A DNA stretch of 8,151 bases, taken from NCBI GenBank assembly GCA_937907975.1, contig CALEQS010000117.1:1-8151 (forward strand), read 5' to 3'. How positions within the stretch are numbered: the stretch's first letter is position 1; each line of letters begins with the position of its first letter. The notes below the pieces were generated by a model. It had not been told where the DNA came from. It saw only the letters and a list, made by a program, of their open reading frames with translations, and searched no databases. Source of the DNA: an uncultured Clostridia bacterium (lineage in GTDB: Bacteria; Bacillota; Clostridia; Oscillospirales; Oscillospiraceae). A program made the translations under genes and the position numbers. This document shows positions 1 through 6,278 of the stretch, piece by piece.

Positions 1-23
1 TGTGAATTTACCATTGCTTCACA
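1..23. promoter_or_regulatory. Inverted repeat, possible operator upstream of the dnaK promoter
   Basis: TGTGAA at 1-6 and TTCACA at 18-23 are perfect 6-bp inverted arms separated by 11 bases. The right arm falls where the -35 box of the downstream promoter would lie, so a dimeric regulator bound here could block or replace -35 contacts. The arms resemble CRP-type half-sites, but the spacing is wider than the CRP arrangement of TGTGA-N6-TCACA. No T-run follows, so it is not a convincing terminator of an upstream gene. It is not a CIRCE (HrcA) element. The repeat begins at base 1 and may extend outside the window. The repeat is seen; the operator role is inference. Confidence 0.3.
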
Positions 24-38
24 TTTACCTCAGGAATG

Positions 39-49
39 TATGCTAGAAT
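39..49 (+). promoter_or_regulatory. Extended -10 promoter of the dnaK unit
   Basis: TATGC at 39-43 followed by TAGAAT at 44-49 matches the Gram-positive extended -10 pattern TRTGN-TATAAT with one mismatch in the hexamer. No good -35 hexamer lies 16-18 bp upstream, as is common for extended -10 promoters. Transcription would start near 55-58, giving a leader of about 35 bases before the ATG at 93. This rules out the in-frame ATG at 36 as the dnaK start, because it lies upstream of the -10 box. Confidence 0.55.
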
Positions 50-92
50 ATATGCAACGAATCACGAAAGAAAAAGGAGGTCGGCTCTATCT

Positions 93-1850
93 ATGAGTAT
101 CATTGGCATTGATCTGGGTACGACCAACAGCTGCGTGGCTGTGATGGAAGGCGGAAAGCCGGTCATTATCCCCAATGCCGAGGGCGCACGCACAACGCCC
201 TCGGTCATTGCGTTCACGAAAAATAGCGAGCGGCTGGTGGGCGAGCTGGCCCGACGGCAGGCGGTCACCAACCCGGACGGCACCGTGGCCTCTATCAAAC
301 GCCAGATGGGCACGGATTACCGCATTGAACTGGGAGGGCGCAAGCGCACGCCGCAGGAACTGTCCTCCCTCATTCTTCAGAAGCTCAAGCACGATGCCGA
401 GAATTATCTTGGAGAGCCGGTGACGGAGGCTGTCATCACGGTGCCCGCCTACTTCAACGACGCTCAGCGGCAGGCCACAAAGGACGCCGGGCGGATCGCC
501 GGACTGACGGTGCGCCGCATCATCAATGAGCCCACTGCCGCTGCGCTGGCCTATGGACTTGACCACGAAGCCGATCAGAAGATCATGGTCTATGATCTGG
601 GCGGCGGCACCTTCGATGTGTCCGTCATTGAGATCGGCTCCGGCGTCATTGAGGTGCTGGCCGTTTCCGGTGACAATAATCTGGGCGGCGATGACTTCGA
701 CAAACGGCTGGCCAACTATATGATCGGCGAGTTCAAGATGCAGACCAAGCTCAACCTGCTCAAGGATCCCGCCGCCATGCAGCGGGTACTGGAGGCGGCA
801 GAAAAGGCGAAGATCGAGCTCTCCTCCGCTCAGTCTACCGAGGTGAACCTTCCCTTCCTCGCCCAGGCCAAGGCAGGCCCCGCCCATTTGCAGATGACCA
901 TTACCCGTCAGAAGTTCAATGAACTGACCCGGGATCTGATCGAACGCACCACCATTCCGGTCCACACCGCGCTGAACGACGCAGGGCTGTCCTTCTCCCA
1001 GTTGAGCAAGGTGCTGCTGGTGGGCGGCTCTACCCGCATCCCGGCGGTGGCCGACCATGTACACCACCTGACCGGTCTTCAGCCCAACCGCGGCCTGAAT
1101 CCGGATGAGTGCGTCGCCATGGGCGCCGCCATTCAGGGCAGCACCTTAGGCGGACTCTCTCCGTTTAATGGTGAGATCCTGCTGCTGGATGTCACCCCCC
1201 TCTCCCTGTCCATCGAGACAGTGGGCGGTGTCGCCACCCGGCTCATCGAGCGCAATTCAAAGCTGCCGGTGCGCTACTCCCAGATCTTCACCACCGCCGC
1301 CCCCTTCCAGACCAGCGTGGAGATCCATGTTTTGCAGGGCGAACGCCCCATGGCCAAGGACAACAAGACCATCGGCAAATTCCGGCTCACCGGCATCCGG
1401 CGGGCAGCACAGGGCATTCCGCAGATCGAAGTGACCTTCGACATCGACGCCAACGGCATTTTAAAGGTGTCCGCCAAGGATCTGGCCTCCGGCCGGGCGC
1501 AGGAGATCACTATTACAGCCAGTTCCAATCTCTCCAATACGGAGATCGACGAAGCCATTCAGGATGCCCGGCAGTATGCCGCACAGGACGATCTGCGCCG
1601 CGCGCTTATGGAAGAACGGCGCGAGGCAGAACAGCTGGTCGCCCGTGTCGATCAGGCGCTCCGGGAGCAGGGCAAAGGACTGGACCGCAAGCTGACCCGG
1701 GAGCTGAAAAATCAGATGTCTGCCGTGTCCAAGTGTGTCACCCGTATCAAGCCGGACAAGCTGGACGAAAGTCAATTAAATGACCTGCGTGCGGCGGTCG
1801 TTCAGCTGAAGAATTCCCCCGCTCTGGCCGCACTGGGAGGTGTAAACTGA
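93..1850 (+). CDS. dnaK: Hsp70-family molecular chaperone DnaK, tail-less variant
   Basis: ATP-dependent cytoplasmic chaperone of 585 residues that binds and releases unfolded polypeptides. The ATG at 93 is preceded by AAGGAGG at 74-80 and starts at the canonical IGIDLGTTNS motif. The nucleotide-binding domain covers about 1-358: phosphate loops DLGTTNS (7-13) and DLGGGTFDVS (168-177), Lys69, Glu146 in NEPTAAA, and adenosine motif VGGSTRIP (310-317). The subdomain IB segment typical of Gram-negative DnaK is missing, as in Firmicutes. The linker ILLLD (362-366) is followed by the beta substrate domain to about 480 and a helical lid to the end. Arg142, Asn145 and Thr148, which match the E. coli J-domain contacts, are kept, so a DnaJ partner is expected. 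Oddities: no acidic EEVD-like tail (B. subtilis DnaK has 611 residues, E. coli 638), and changes at conserved positions: Ser373 for Gly, Pro404-Phe405 for Asp-Asn, Gln440 for Arg. With no CIRCE, grpE or dnaJ nearby it may be a second paralogue (inference). Confidence 0.95.
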   Translation: MSIIGIDLGTTNSCVAVMEGGKPVIIPNAEGARTTPSVIAFTKNSERLVGELARRQAVTNPDGTVASIKRQMGTDYRIELGGRKRTPQELSSLILQKLKHDAENYLGEPVTEAVITVPAYFNDAQRQATKDAGRIAGLTVRRIINEPTAAALAYGLDHEADQKIMVYDLGGGTFDVSVIEIGSGVIEVLAVSGDNNLGGDDFDKRLANYMIGEFKMQTKLNLLKDPAAMQRVLEAAEKAKIELSSAQSTEVNLPFLAQAKAGPAHLQMTITRQKFNELTRDLIERTTIPVHTALNDAGLSFSQLSKVLLVGGSTRIPAVADHVHHLTGLQPNRGLNPDECVAMGAAIQGSTLGGLSPFNGEILLLDVTPLSLSIETVGGVATRLIERNSKLPVRYSQIFTTAAPFQTSVEIHVLQGERPMAKDNKTIGKFRLTGIRRAAQGIPQIEVTFDIDANGILKVSAKDLASGRAQEITITASSNLSNTEIDEAIQDARQYAAQDDLRRALMEERREAEQLVARVDQALREQGKGLDRKLTRELKNQMSAVSKCVTRIKPDKLDESQLNDLRAAVVQLKNSPALAALGGVN

Positions 1851-1851
1851 A

Positions 1852-2157
1852 ATGATCCGTCTAAGCATTGAACTGGATGATGTAGATTTTGACCGGCTGA
1901 TCGAACAATATCTGCCTATGATCGGCGATCAGCTGCGCGCCAGCGGCAACCCGGTGGGAATGCTGCTGTCTAACGGAATGTCCACCCCCATGGCAAAGGG
2001 TATTCTGCGCACCCTGAGCCAGGACAAAAAAGAACAGCTGGCCGCTGACCTCATCAACGGCAACGCCGCAAAGCTGACTGCCGCGATTGAAAAAACGGCC
2101 GCTGAGAAGGGCTTTCAGGCAAAGGTCCGCAAGCTGGAAGCACGGCAGGAACCTTGA
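1852..2157 (+). CDS. Hypothetical protein coupled to dnaK
   Basis: I do not recognise this 101-residue protein. It starts one base after the dnaK stop codon. Its Shine-Dalgarno site, GGGAGG at 1835-1840, lies inside the end of dnaK, so the two are almost certainly co-transcribed and probably translationally coupled. The protein is soluble, with no signal peptide or membrane segment. An acidic N-terminal part (residues 1-22, with Asp9, Asp10, Asp12 and Asp14) is followed by a Gly/Ser/Met-rich turn (about 31-48) and a charged, Ala-rich, mostly helical half (about 49-98). It has no HPD motif, so it is not a J-domain protein, and nothing resembling GrpE is apparent. The tight link to an Hsp70 suggests a dedicated cofactor, regulator or client, but that is inference from position only. 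The terminator at 2163-2206 follows directly. Confidence 0.8.
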   Translation: MIRLSIELDDVDFDRLIEQYLPMIGDQLRASGNPVGMLLSNGMSTPMAKGILRTLSQDKKEQLAADLINGNAAKLTAAIEKTAAEKGFQAKVRKLEARQEP

Positions 2158-2162
2158 TTTAC

Positions 2163-2206
2163 ATAACAAAAGCGCTGGATGCAAATGCATCCAGCGCTTT
2201 TGTTAT
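2163..2206. terminator. Bidirectional intrinsic terminator between convergent genes
   Basis: A perfect 21-bp inverted repeat: arms 2163-2183 and 2186-2206, mirrored around AA at 2184-2185 (in RNA about 20 pairs with a 4-base loop). The GC-rich core AGCGCTGGATGC is flanked by an A-tract at 2168-2171 and a T-tract at 2198-2201, so each strand reads stem then TTTTGTTAT. It can stop the dnaK unit from the left and the glycosyltransferase gene from the right. The TAA stop codon of the latter (2205-2203 on the - strand) lies inside the outer part of the stem. Confidence 0.9.
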
Positions 2207-3201
2207 TTCAGATCAAATTTGACGACCACCAGCCGGTACCACAGGTAGCGGAAAAAGTTCCAGATGAGCCATACCTCCATTTTGAGATAATGCGGCAGAT
2301 CCCGCAGGCGGAATCTTCGTTTGTTCAGCGCACCTTTCTTCAGCAGGTCGAACGCCTCATGCATTCCCTGATCCCATTCCCGGCCATAGCCCTGCCGATG
2401 GAAGCGCCAGCGCTTTAAGAGGTAGCCAAACAGCTGCGGCAGAAAGTTTATGATGCACATGAGCCGTGGCTGATTCTTCAAAAGCACCAGAATGCCGTTG
2501 CGGCCGTTCTGAAGGGCTTTGAAGCCATTATACCGCACCGCGCCGGTGGAGGCCCCGCAGATATGATAGCACTTTGCCGTCGGGCAGAGCACGCTTTTAT
2601 AGCCCGCATTATTGGCCCGCCACGCCAGATCCACATCTTCGTTATAGGCAAAGAACGTCTCATCAAAAAGGCCGATTTCATCCAGAATGGACTTGCGATA
2701 GAGCGACGCACCGCCGCAGGCGGAGAAGATGCGCTTTTCATGTGTGTAACGCTTTACGCTCCGGCCATCCCCGTCCTTGCAGGCAAAGCCGATCCAAGTC
2801 ATGTAGTCTCCAGCGTCGTCGGCCAGCTCCCGCTCATAGTGGCGGATCATCAGGCTCTGAACGGCGAATATTTTCTCGTCCCGCTCCGCAGTGCGGATGA
2901 GCTCGCTCAGCCAGTCCGGCTCCGCGAAGGCATCGTTGTTGAACAGCACCACATACTTGCCCTTTGCCAGTTGAATGCCCTGATTGACCGCATGGGAAAA
3001 GCCGGTGTTCTCACCATTTTCGATCAATGTAAAATTGTCCCGCGTGCAGTAGCTTCTCGCCTGCTCCAGACTTTCGTCCGTGGAGCCGTTGTCCACGATG
3101 ATGAGCTCGAAGTCCTGCTCCGTCTGAGCGTAGACCGACTCGATGGAGTCCCGGAGCCAGCCCTTTCCGTTGATATTTGGGATCACAATGGTCGCTTTCA
3201 T
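2203..3201 (-). CDS. Glycosyltransferase family 2 (rhamnosyltransferase/WbbL-like)
   Basis: 332-residue GT-A fold enzyme that would transfer a sugar from a nucleotide-sugar donor to a surface polysaccharide or lipid-linked acceptor at the inner face of the membrane. The N-terminus has the GT2 pattern ATIVIPNINGKGWL (3-16), then VDNGSTD (36-42, nucleotide binding), NTGFSHAVNQG (65-75), and FNND (87-90) in the DXD metal-binding position. FDETFFAYNEDVDLAWRA (179-196) holds the candidate catalytic Glu188/Asp189 and is typical of the WbbL-like (COG1216) branch. Hydrophobic, aromatic stretches at about 245-263 and 309-329 near the C-terminus suggest peripheral membrane attachment. The ATG at 3201 is preceded by AAGGA (3218-3214) with a 12-base spacer. 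It has its own promoter and follows a deacetylase gene on the same strand. The donor and acceptor cannot be told from sequence. Confidence 0.9.
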   Translation of the reverse strand: MKATIVIPNINGKGWLRDSIESVYAQTEQDFELIIVDNGSTDESLEQARSYCTRDNFTLIENGENTGFSHAVNQGIQLAKGKYVVLFNNDAFAEPDWLSELIRTAERDEKIFAVQSLMIRHYERELADDAGDYMTWIGFACKDGDGRSVKRYTHEKRIFSACGGASLYRKSILDEIGLFDETFFAYNEDVDLAWRANNAGYKSVLCPTAKCYHICGASTGAVRYNGFKALQNGRNGILVLLKNQPRLMCIINFLPQLFGYLLKRWRFHRQGYGREWDQGMHEAFDLLKKGALNKRRFRLRDLPHYLKMEVWLIWNFFRYLWYRLVVVKFDLK

Positions 3202-3239
3202 GGCACAAATTCATCCTTAATTGATTAAATGACTGTGTC

Positions 3240-3269
3240 AGTATAGCACATTTTCCCACAAATGGACAA
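3240..3269 (-). promoter_or_regulatory. Sigma-A-type promoter of the glycosyltransferase gene
   Basis: On the - strand, TTGTCC (3269-3264) and TATACT (3245-3240) are separated by 18 bp, and TG one base before the -10 box makes it an extended -10. It lies in the 78-bp gap after the deacetylase stop codon, about 38 bases above the ATG at 3201. No clear intrinsic terminator separates the two genes, so read-through from the deacetylase is also possible. Confidence 0.7.
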
Positions 3270-3279
3270 GGGCTTTTGC

Positions 3280-4044
3280 TCAAGCCGGGCACTGCATCCC
3301 CGTGTGGTCGATCGTATAGCTCCCCTTCAGGATCAGCTCAGAGATCGGCACGAAGGTATAACCCTCACCGATCAGCGTTTTCAAAATAGCTTCCAGTGCG
3401 TCCGGGGTGTACTTTGCATCATTGTGGCAGAGGATGATGCCGCCCGGGGCCGCCTTGGAGGTGACTCGCTCCAGAATACTGGCGGCAGTGGAACTTTCTT
3501 TCCAGTCCAGACTGTCGATGGACCACTGGATGGGCTCCATGCCCAGTGAGCGCACCGCGTTGATGACATGGTCATCGTAGTCGCCGTACGGGCACCGGAT
3601 CAGCGTAGGCCGCACCCCGGTGAGCGCCTCGATCTTATCATTGCAGGCCTCGATCTCCTTGAGAATGGTCTCAGTGGAACATTTGGTGAAATAGGGGTGG
3701 GTATCTGAGTGATTCATCACCTCGTGTCCCGCTTCCGCCAGCTTCTTGACTTCCTCCGGGTAAGTGTCCACCCACTGGCCCACCAGAAAAAAGGTCGCCT
3801 TCACGTTATATTTACCCAGGATCTCAATGAGCGCATCCGTGTCATCCGCACCCCACGCCGCATCAAAGGAGATGGATATTTTCTTCTCCCCTTCCGCTGG
3901 CTGGACGCAGTAAATGGGCAGCTGGCGCGCCGCGGCAGACGCCCAGACCGCCGCTGGACTGTTCACTGCCCAGAACATTCCGGCAGCCAGGATCAGGCAG
4001 CCTACCGCCGTCCACACTTTTTTTCGCAGCACAAAAATTCTCAT
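3280..4044 (-). CDS. Polysaccharide deacetylase (CE4/NodB domain), sporulation PdaB/YlxY-like
   Basis: 254-residue exported metal-dependent deacetylase, expected to remove N-acetyl groups from peptidoglycan or another amino-sugar polymer outside the membrane. Residues 1-9 are basic (RIFVLRKK) and 10-28 hydrophobic: an uncleaved anchor or a signal peptide ending near ASA-AA (35-39). The NodB domain spans about 55-240. Motif 1 is SFDAAWGADD (59-68), not the usual TFDDG, with catalytic-base candidate Asp61. Motif 2 is NHSDTHP (111-117), with metal ligands His112 and His116. Motif 3 is RCPYG (150-154), motif 4 DSLDW (177-181), and motif 5 LCHND (205-209) with His207. The FDxxWG form of motif 1 is known in Firmicutes deacetylases of the PdaB/YlxY group, linked to spore formation. 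The Shine-Dalgarno GGAGGG (4060-4055) lies 10 bases before the ATG. Six cysteines (46, 122, 134, 151, 206, 252) are many for an exported domain. Family call is firm; the sporulation role is inference. Confidence 0.9.
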   Translation of the reverse strand: MRIFVLRKKVWTAVGCLILAAGMFWAVNSPAAVWASAAARQLPIYCVQPAEGEKKISISFDAAWGADDTDALIEILGKYNVKATFFLVGQWVDTYPEEVKKLAEAGHEVMNHSDTHPYFTKCSTETILKEIEACNDKIEALTGVRPTLIRCPYGDYDDHVINAVRSLGMEPIQWSIDSLDWKESSTAASILERVTSKAAPGGIILCHNDAKYTPDALEAILKTLIGEGYTFVPISELILKGSYTIDHTGMQCPA

Positions 4045-4070
4045 TTTTCACACTCCCTCCGCTTGTGTTA

Positions 4071-4099
4071 AATTTATGTGCACTTCCCCGCCGAAATGC
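4071..4099 (-). promoter_or_regulatory. Possible sporulation sigma-E-like promoter of the deacetylase gene
   Basis: On the - strand, GCATTTC (4099-4093), 14 bases, then CATAAATT (4078-4071). Against the Bacillus sigma-E pattern KMATATT-N14-CATACANT this matches 5 of 7 positions in the -35 and all but one defined position in the -10. The predicted start near 4064 leaves a leader of about 20 bases that contains the Shine-Dalgarno site. I see no sigma-A promoter for this gene in the 251-bp divergent spacer. The match is partial and could be chance in AT-rich DNA. Confidence 0.3.
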
Positions 4100-4187
4100 C
4101 ACAATTTTTTCTTCAATTCTTTGCCATACTGCGACTTTCTTCGTTCAGTTTTGGCAAAATACGCTTTTACACTTCATCCAATTTTAC

Positions 4188-4216
4188 TTGACTTATAATT
4201 TTTACAGTTATATAAT
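4188..4216 (+). promoter_or_regulatory. Strong sigma-A promoter of the glycogen (glg) operon
   Basis: TTGACT (4188-4193), a 17-bp spacer, and a perfect TATAAT (4211-4216): 11 of 12 consensus positions at optimal spacing in AT-rich DNA. Transcription would start near 4223, leaving a leader of about 70 bases before the glgB ATG. So strong a core promoter suggests high basal expression or control by a repressor or by events in the leader. Confidence 0.85.
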
Positions 4217-4254
4217 TTGCACAAGAAATACTCATTCTCTTTTTCCTAGAGAAA

Positions 4255-4273
4255 ACGGGCCGGAAGAGCCCGT
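4255..4273 (+). other. Hairpin in the glgB leader, next to the ribosome binding site
   Basis: ACGGGC (4255-4260) and GCCCGT (4268-4273) form a 6-bp GC-rich stem with a 7-base loop, ending 8 bases before the Shine-Dalgarno GGAGGT (4282-4287). No U-run follows, so it is not a terminator. A weaker repeat, TTTTC/GAAAA (4241-4245 and 4251-4255), lies just upstream. It could stabilise the mRNA or modulate ribosome access; no known riboswitch is recognised. Confidence 0.35.
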
Positions 4274-4295
4274 GCGGAGACGGAGGTAATCATCC

Positions 4296-6278
4296 ATGAC
4301 TGCAAAAAAACAGAGCGCATCCGATGCAAGAGTCGCCCGTTTTTTGGGTGGCTGCTCCGATGATGCCTACACCTTTCTGGGCGCACATCCTGACACGGTA
4401 AACGGGCAGGAGGGCTACCGCTTCCGGGTCTGGGCCCCCAACGCAGTGTCCGTCAGCCTGATGGGCAACTTTAACGACTGGGACCCGGAAAACTGCCCGA
4501 TGCAGCACACCGAGGGCGGCATCTGGGAAATTTTCCAGCCGGGGATGCAGCGGTACGACATCTACAAATATGTGATCCACACCAGAGACGGCCGCCTGCT
4601 GGCCAAGGCCGATCCCTATGCCTTTCACGCCGAGACCCGGCCGGACACCGCATCGAAGATCTATGACATCTCCGGCTATGAATGGGGCGACGCCAACTGG
4701 CTGGAGCAGCGGCGCAAAAAGCCGCTCTACCACAAGCCGCTGAATATCTACGAGGTGCATCTCGGCTCCTGGCGGCGGACGGCAGACAACGAATTTCTCT
4801 CCTACCGGGACACCGCCGAATATCTGGCACCCTATGTGAAGGAAATGGGCTACACCCATGTGGAGTTTATGCCCATTACGGAATATCCGCTGGATATGTC
4901 CTGGGGCTATCAGGTGACCGGCTACTTTGCCCCCACCTCCCGCTATGGCACGCCCCACGACTTCATGTATCTGGTGGATCAGCTCCATCAGGCAGGCGTC
5001 GGCGTCATTCTGGACTGGGTCCCCTCCCATTTTCCGAAGGATGCCTTTGGGCTCTACGAATTTGACGGCACCCCCTGTTATGAGTACGCCGATATGCGCA
5101 AGGGTGAGCATCAGGAGTGGGGCACCCGGGTGTTTGACTACGGGCGCAACGAAGTGAAGAGCTTTCTCTTCTCCTCCGCCATGTACTGGCTCAATGAATA
5201 CCACATCGACGGCCTGCGGGTGGATGCCGTTGCCTCCATGCTCTATCTGGACTACGGCCGCAGCGCCGGAAACTGGATTCCAAATCAGTACGGCGGACAC
5301 GAAAACCTGGAGGCTGTCGCTTTCCTGCGCCAGCTCAACAGTCTGGTGTTCAAGTGGCACCCGGATGTGCTGATGGTCGCCGAGGAGTCCACCTCCTGGG
5401 AGCACGTCACCGGCCCGCTGGAACAGAGCAACACCGCGCTGGGCTTCAACTTTAAGTGGAATATGGGCTGGATGAACGACGCGCTCCACTATCAGAAGAT
5501 GGACCCCTACTTCCGTCAGTTCAACCATCGGGATCTGACCTTCCCGCTGGTCTACGCCTTCAGCGAAAACTTCATTCTGCCCATCAGCCACGACGAAGTG
5601 GTGCACATGAAGGGCAGTATGCTGGGCAAGATGCCCGGCGACAATGAGGCCAAATTTGCCGGTGTCCGGGCCTTCTATGTCTACATGATGACCATGCCCG
5701 GCAAAAAGCTCAACATCATGGGCACTGAGATCGGTCAGTTCAATGAGTGGCACTACGAATACTCGCTGGACTGGCACCTGATGCAGTACCCGGAGCACCA
5801 GAAGCATCAGGCCTACTTCAAGGCGTTGAACGCCCTGTACCTCTCCCGCAGTGAGCTGTGGGAGCTGGACGACAGCTGGGACGGCTTCCAATGGGTGGAA
5901 CCGGACGACGCCACCGGCAATACGCTGATCTACCTGCGCAAAGATCGTAAAAAGAACACACTGCTGATTGCGGTGAACTTCTCCCCCATTGATCGGAAGG
6001 GTTACTGCATGGGCGTTCCTACGGCGGGCACCTATGAGACGCTGCTGAACTCTGACGATGAGGCCTTTGGCGGCCGGGGCCGGGGCGATCATGCTCCCCT
6101 CAAGACCAAGCCCATTCCCTGCCACGGCTTTGACCAGTCGCTGCAGGTGGACCTGCCCCCGCTGAGCGGCGTGATCCTGCGGTGCAGCCGAAAGAATCCG
6201 GTGCGCAAAAAGAAGACTGACACAGCGGCAAAGGGCAAACGCCCCGCTGCGAAGAAAAAAACAGCAAAACACGGTTGA
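4296..6278 (+). CDS. glgB: 1,4-alpha-glucan branching enzyme GlgB (GH13)
   Basis: 660-residue cytoplasmic enzyme that cuts alpha-1,4 glucan chains and rejoins the fragment by an alpha-1,6 bond, making the branches of glycogen. A CBM48 module (about 22-115) includes RVWAPNAVSVSLMGNFNDW (44-62). A GH13 (beta/alpha)8 barrel follows from about 150: region I DWVPSHF (240-246); region II DGLRVDAV with nucleophile Asp310; region III AEEST with acid/base Glu363; region IV SHDE with Asp433. A C-terminal beta domain runs from about 540 to 630. It has one N-terminal module, unlike E. coli GlgB (728 residues) which has an extra one. Residues 631-660 form a basic tail (10 Lys, 3 Arg, 1 Asp in 30), rich in Ala and Lys and not part of the catalytic fold. 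The ATG at 4296 follows GGAGG (4282-4286) by 9 bases. It is the first gene of the operon and 60 bases ahead of glgC, with no terminator between. Confidence 0.97.
   Translation: MTAKKQSASDARVARFLGGCSDDAYTFLGAHPDTVNGQEGYRFRVWAPNAVSVSLMGNFNDWDPENCPMQHTEGGIWEIFQPGMQRYDIYKYVIHTRDGRLLAKADPYAFHAETRPDTASKIYDISGYEWGDANWLEQRRKKPLYHKPLNIYEVHLGSWRRTADNEFLSYRDTAEYLAPYVKEMGYTHVEFMPITEYPLDMSWGYQVTGYFAPTSRYGTPHDFMYLVDQLHQAGVGVILDWVPSHFPKDAFGLYEFDGTPCYEYADMRKGEHQEWGTRVFDYGRNEVKSFLFSSAMYWLNEYHIDGLRVDAVASMLYLDYGRSAGNWIPNQYGGHENLEAVAFLRQLNSLVFKWHPDVLMVAEESTSWEHVTGPLEQSNTALGFNFKWNMGWMNDALHYQKMDPYFRQFNHRDLTFPLVYAFSENFILPISHDEVVHMKGSMLGKMPGDNEAKFAGVRAFYVYMMTMPGKKLNIMGTEIGQFNEWHYEYSLDWHLMQYPEHQKHQAYFKALNALYLSRSELWELDDSWDGFQWVEPDDATGNTLIYLRKDRKKNTLLIAVNFSPIDRKGYCMGVPTAGTYETLLNSDDEAFGGRGRGDHAPLKTKPIPCHGFDQSLQVDLPPLSGVILRCSRKNPVRKKKTDTAAKGKRPAAKKKTAKHG

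Noticed and set aside
36..92. Longer dnaK start at ATG 36, adding 19 residues
   Set aside because: That ATG lies upstream of the predicted -10 box, has no Shine-Dalgarno site, and the extra residues precede the universal DnaK N-terminus. ATG 93 has AAGGAGG in front.
87..1067. 326-codon open frame on the - strand opposite dnaK
   Set aside because: Same cause: it is codon-aligned with dnaK, and rare TTA/CTA/TCA codons in dnaK leave it open. It has no plausible product.
2563..3228. 221-codon open frame on the + strand opposite the glycosyltransferase
   Set aside because: The - strand frame has clear GT2 motifs, a promoter and a terminator; the + strand translation shows no family features.
3264..3286. 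Small inverted repeat GGCTT/AAGCC around the deacetylase stop as a terminator
   Set aside because: Only 5 bp of stem and no U-run follows on the - strand; too weak to call.
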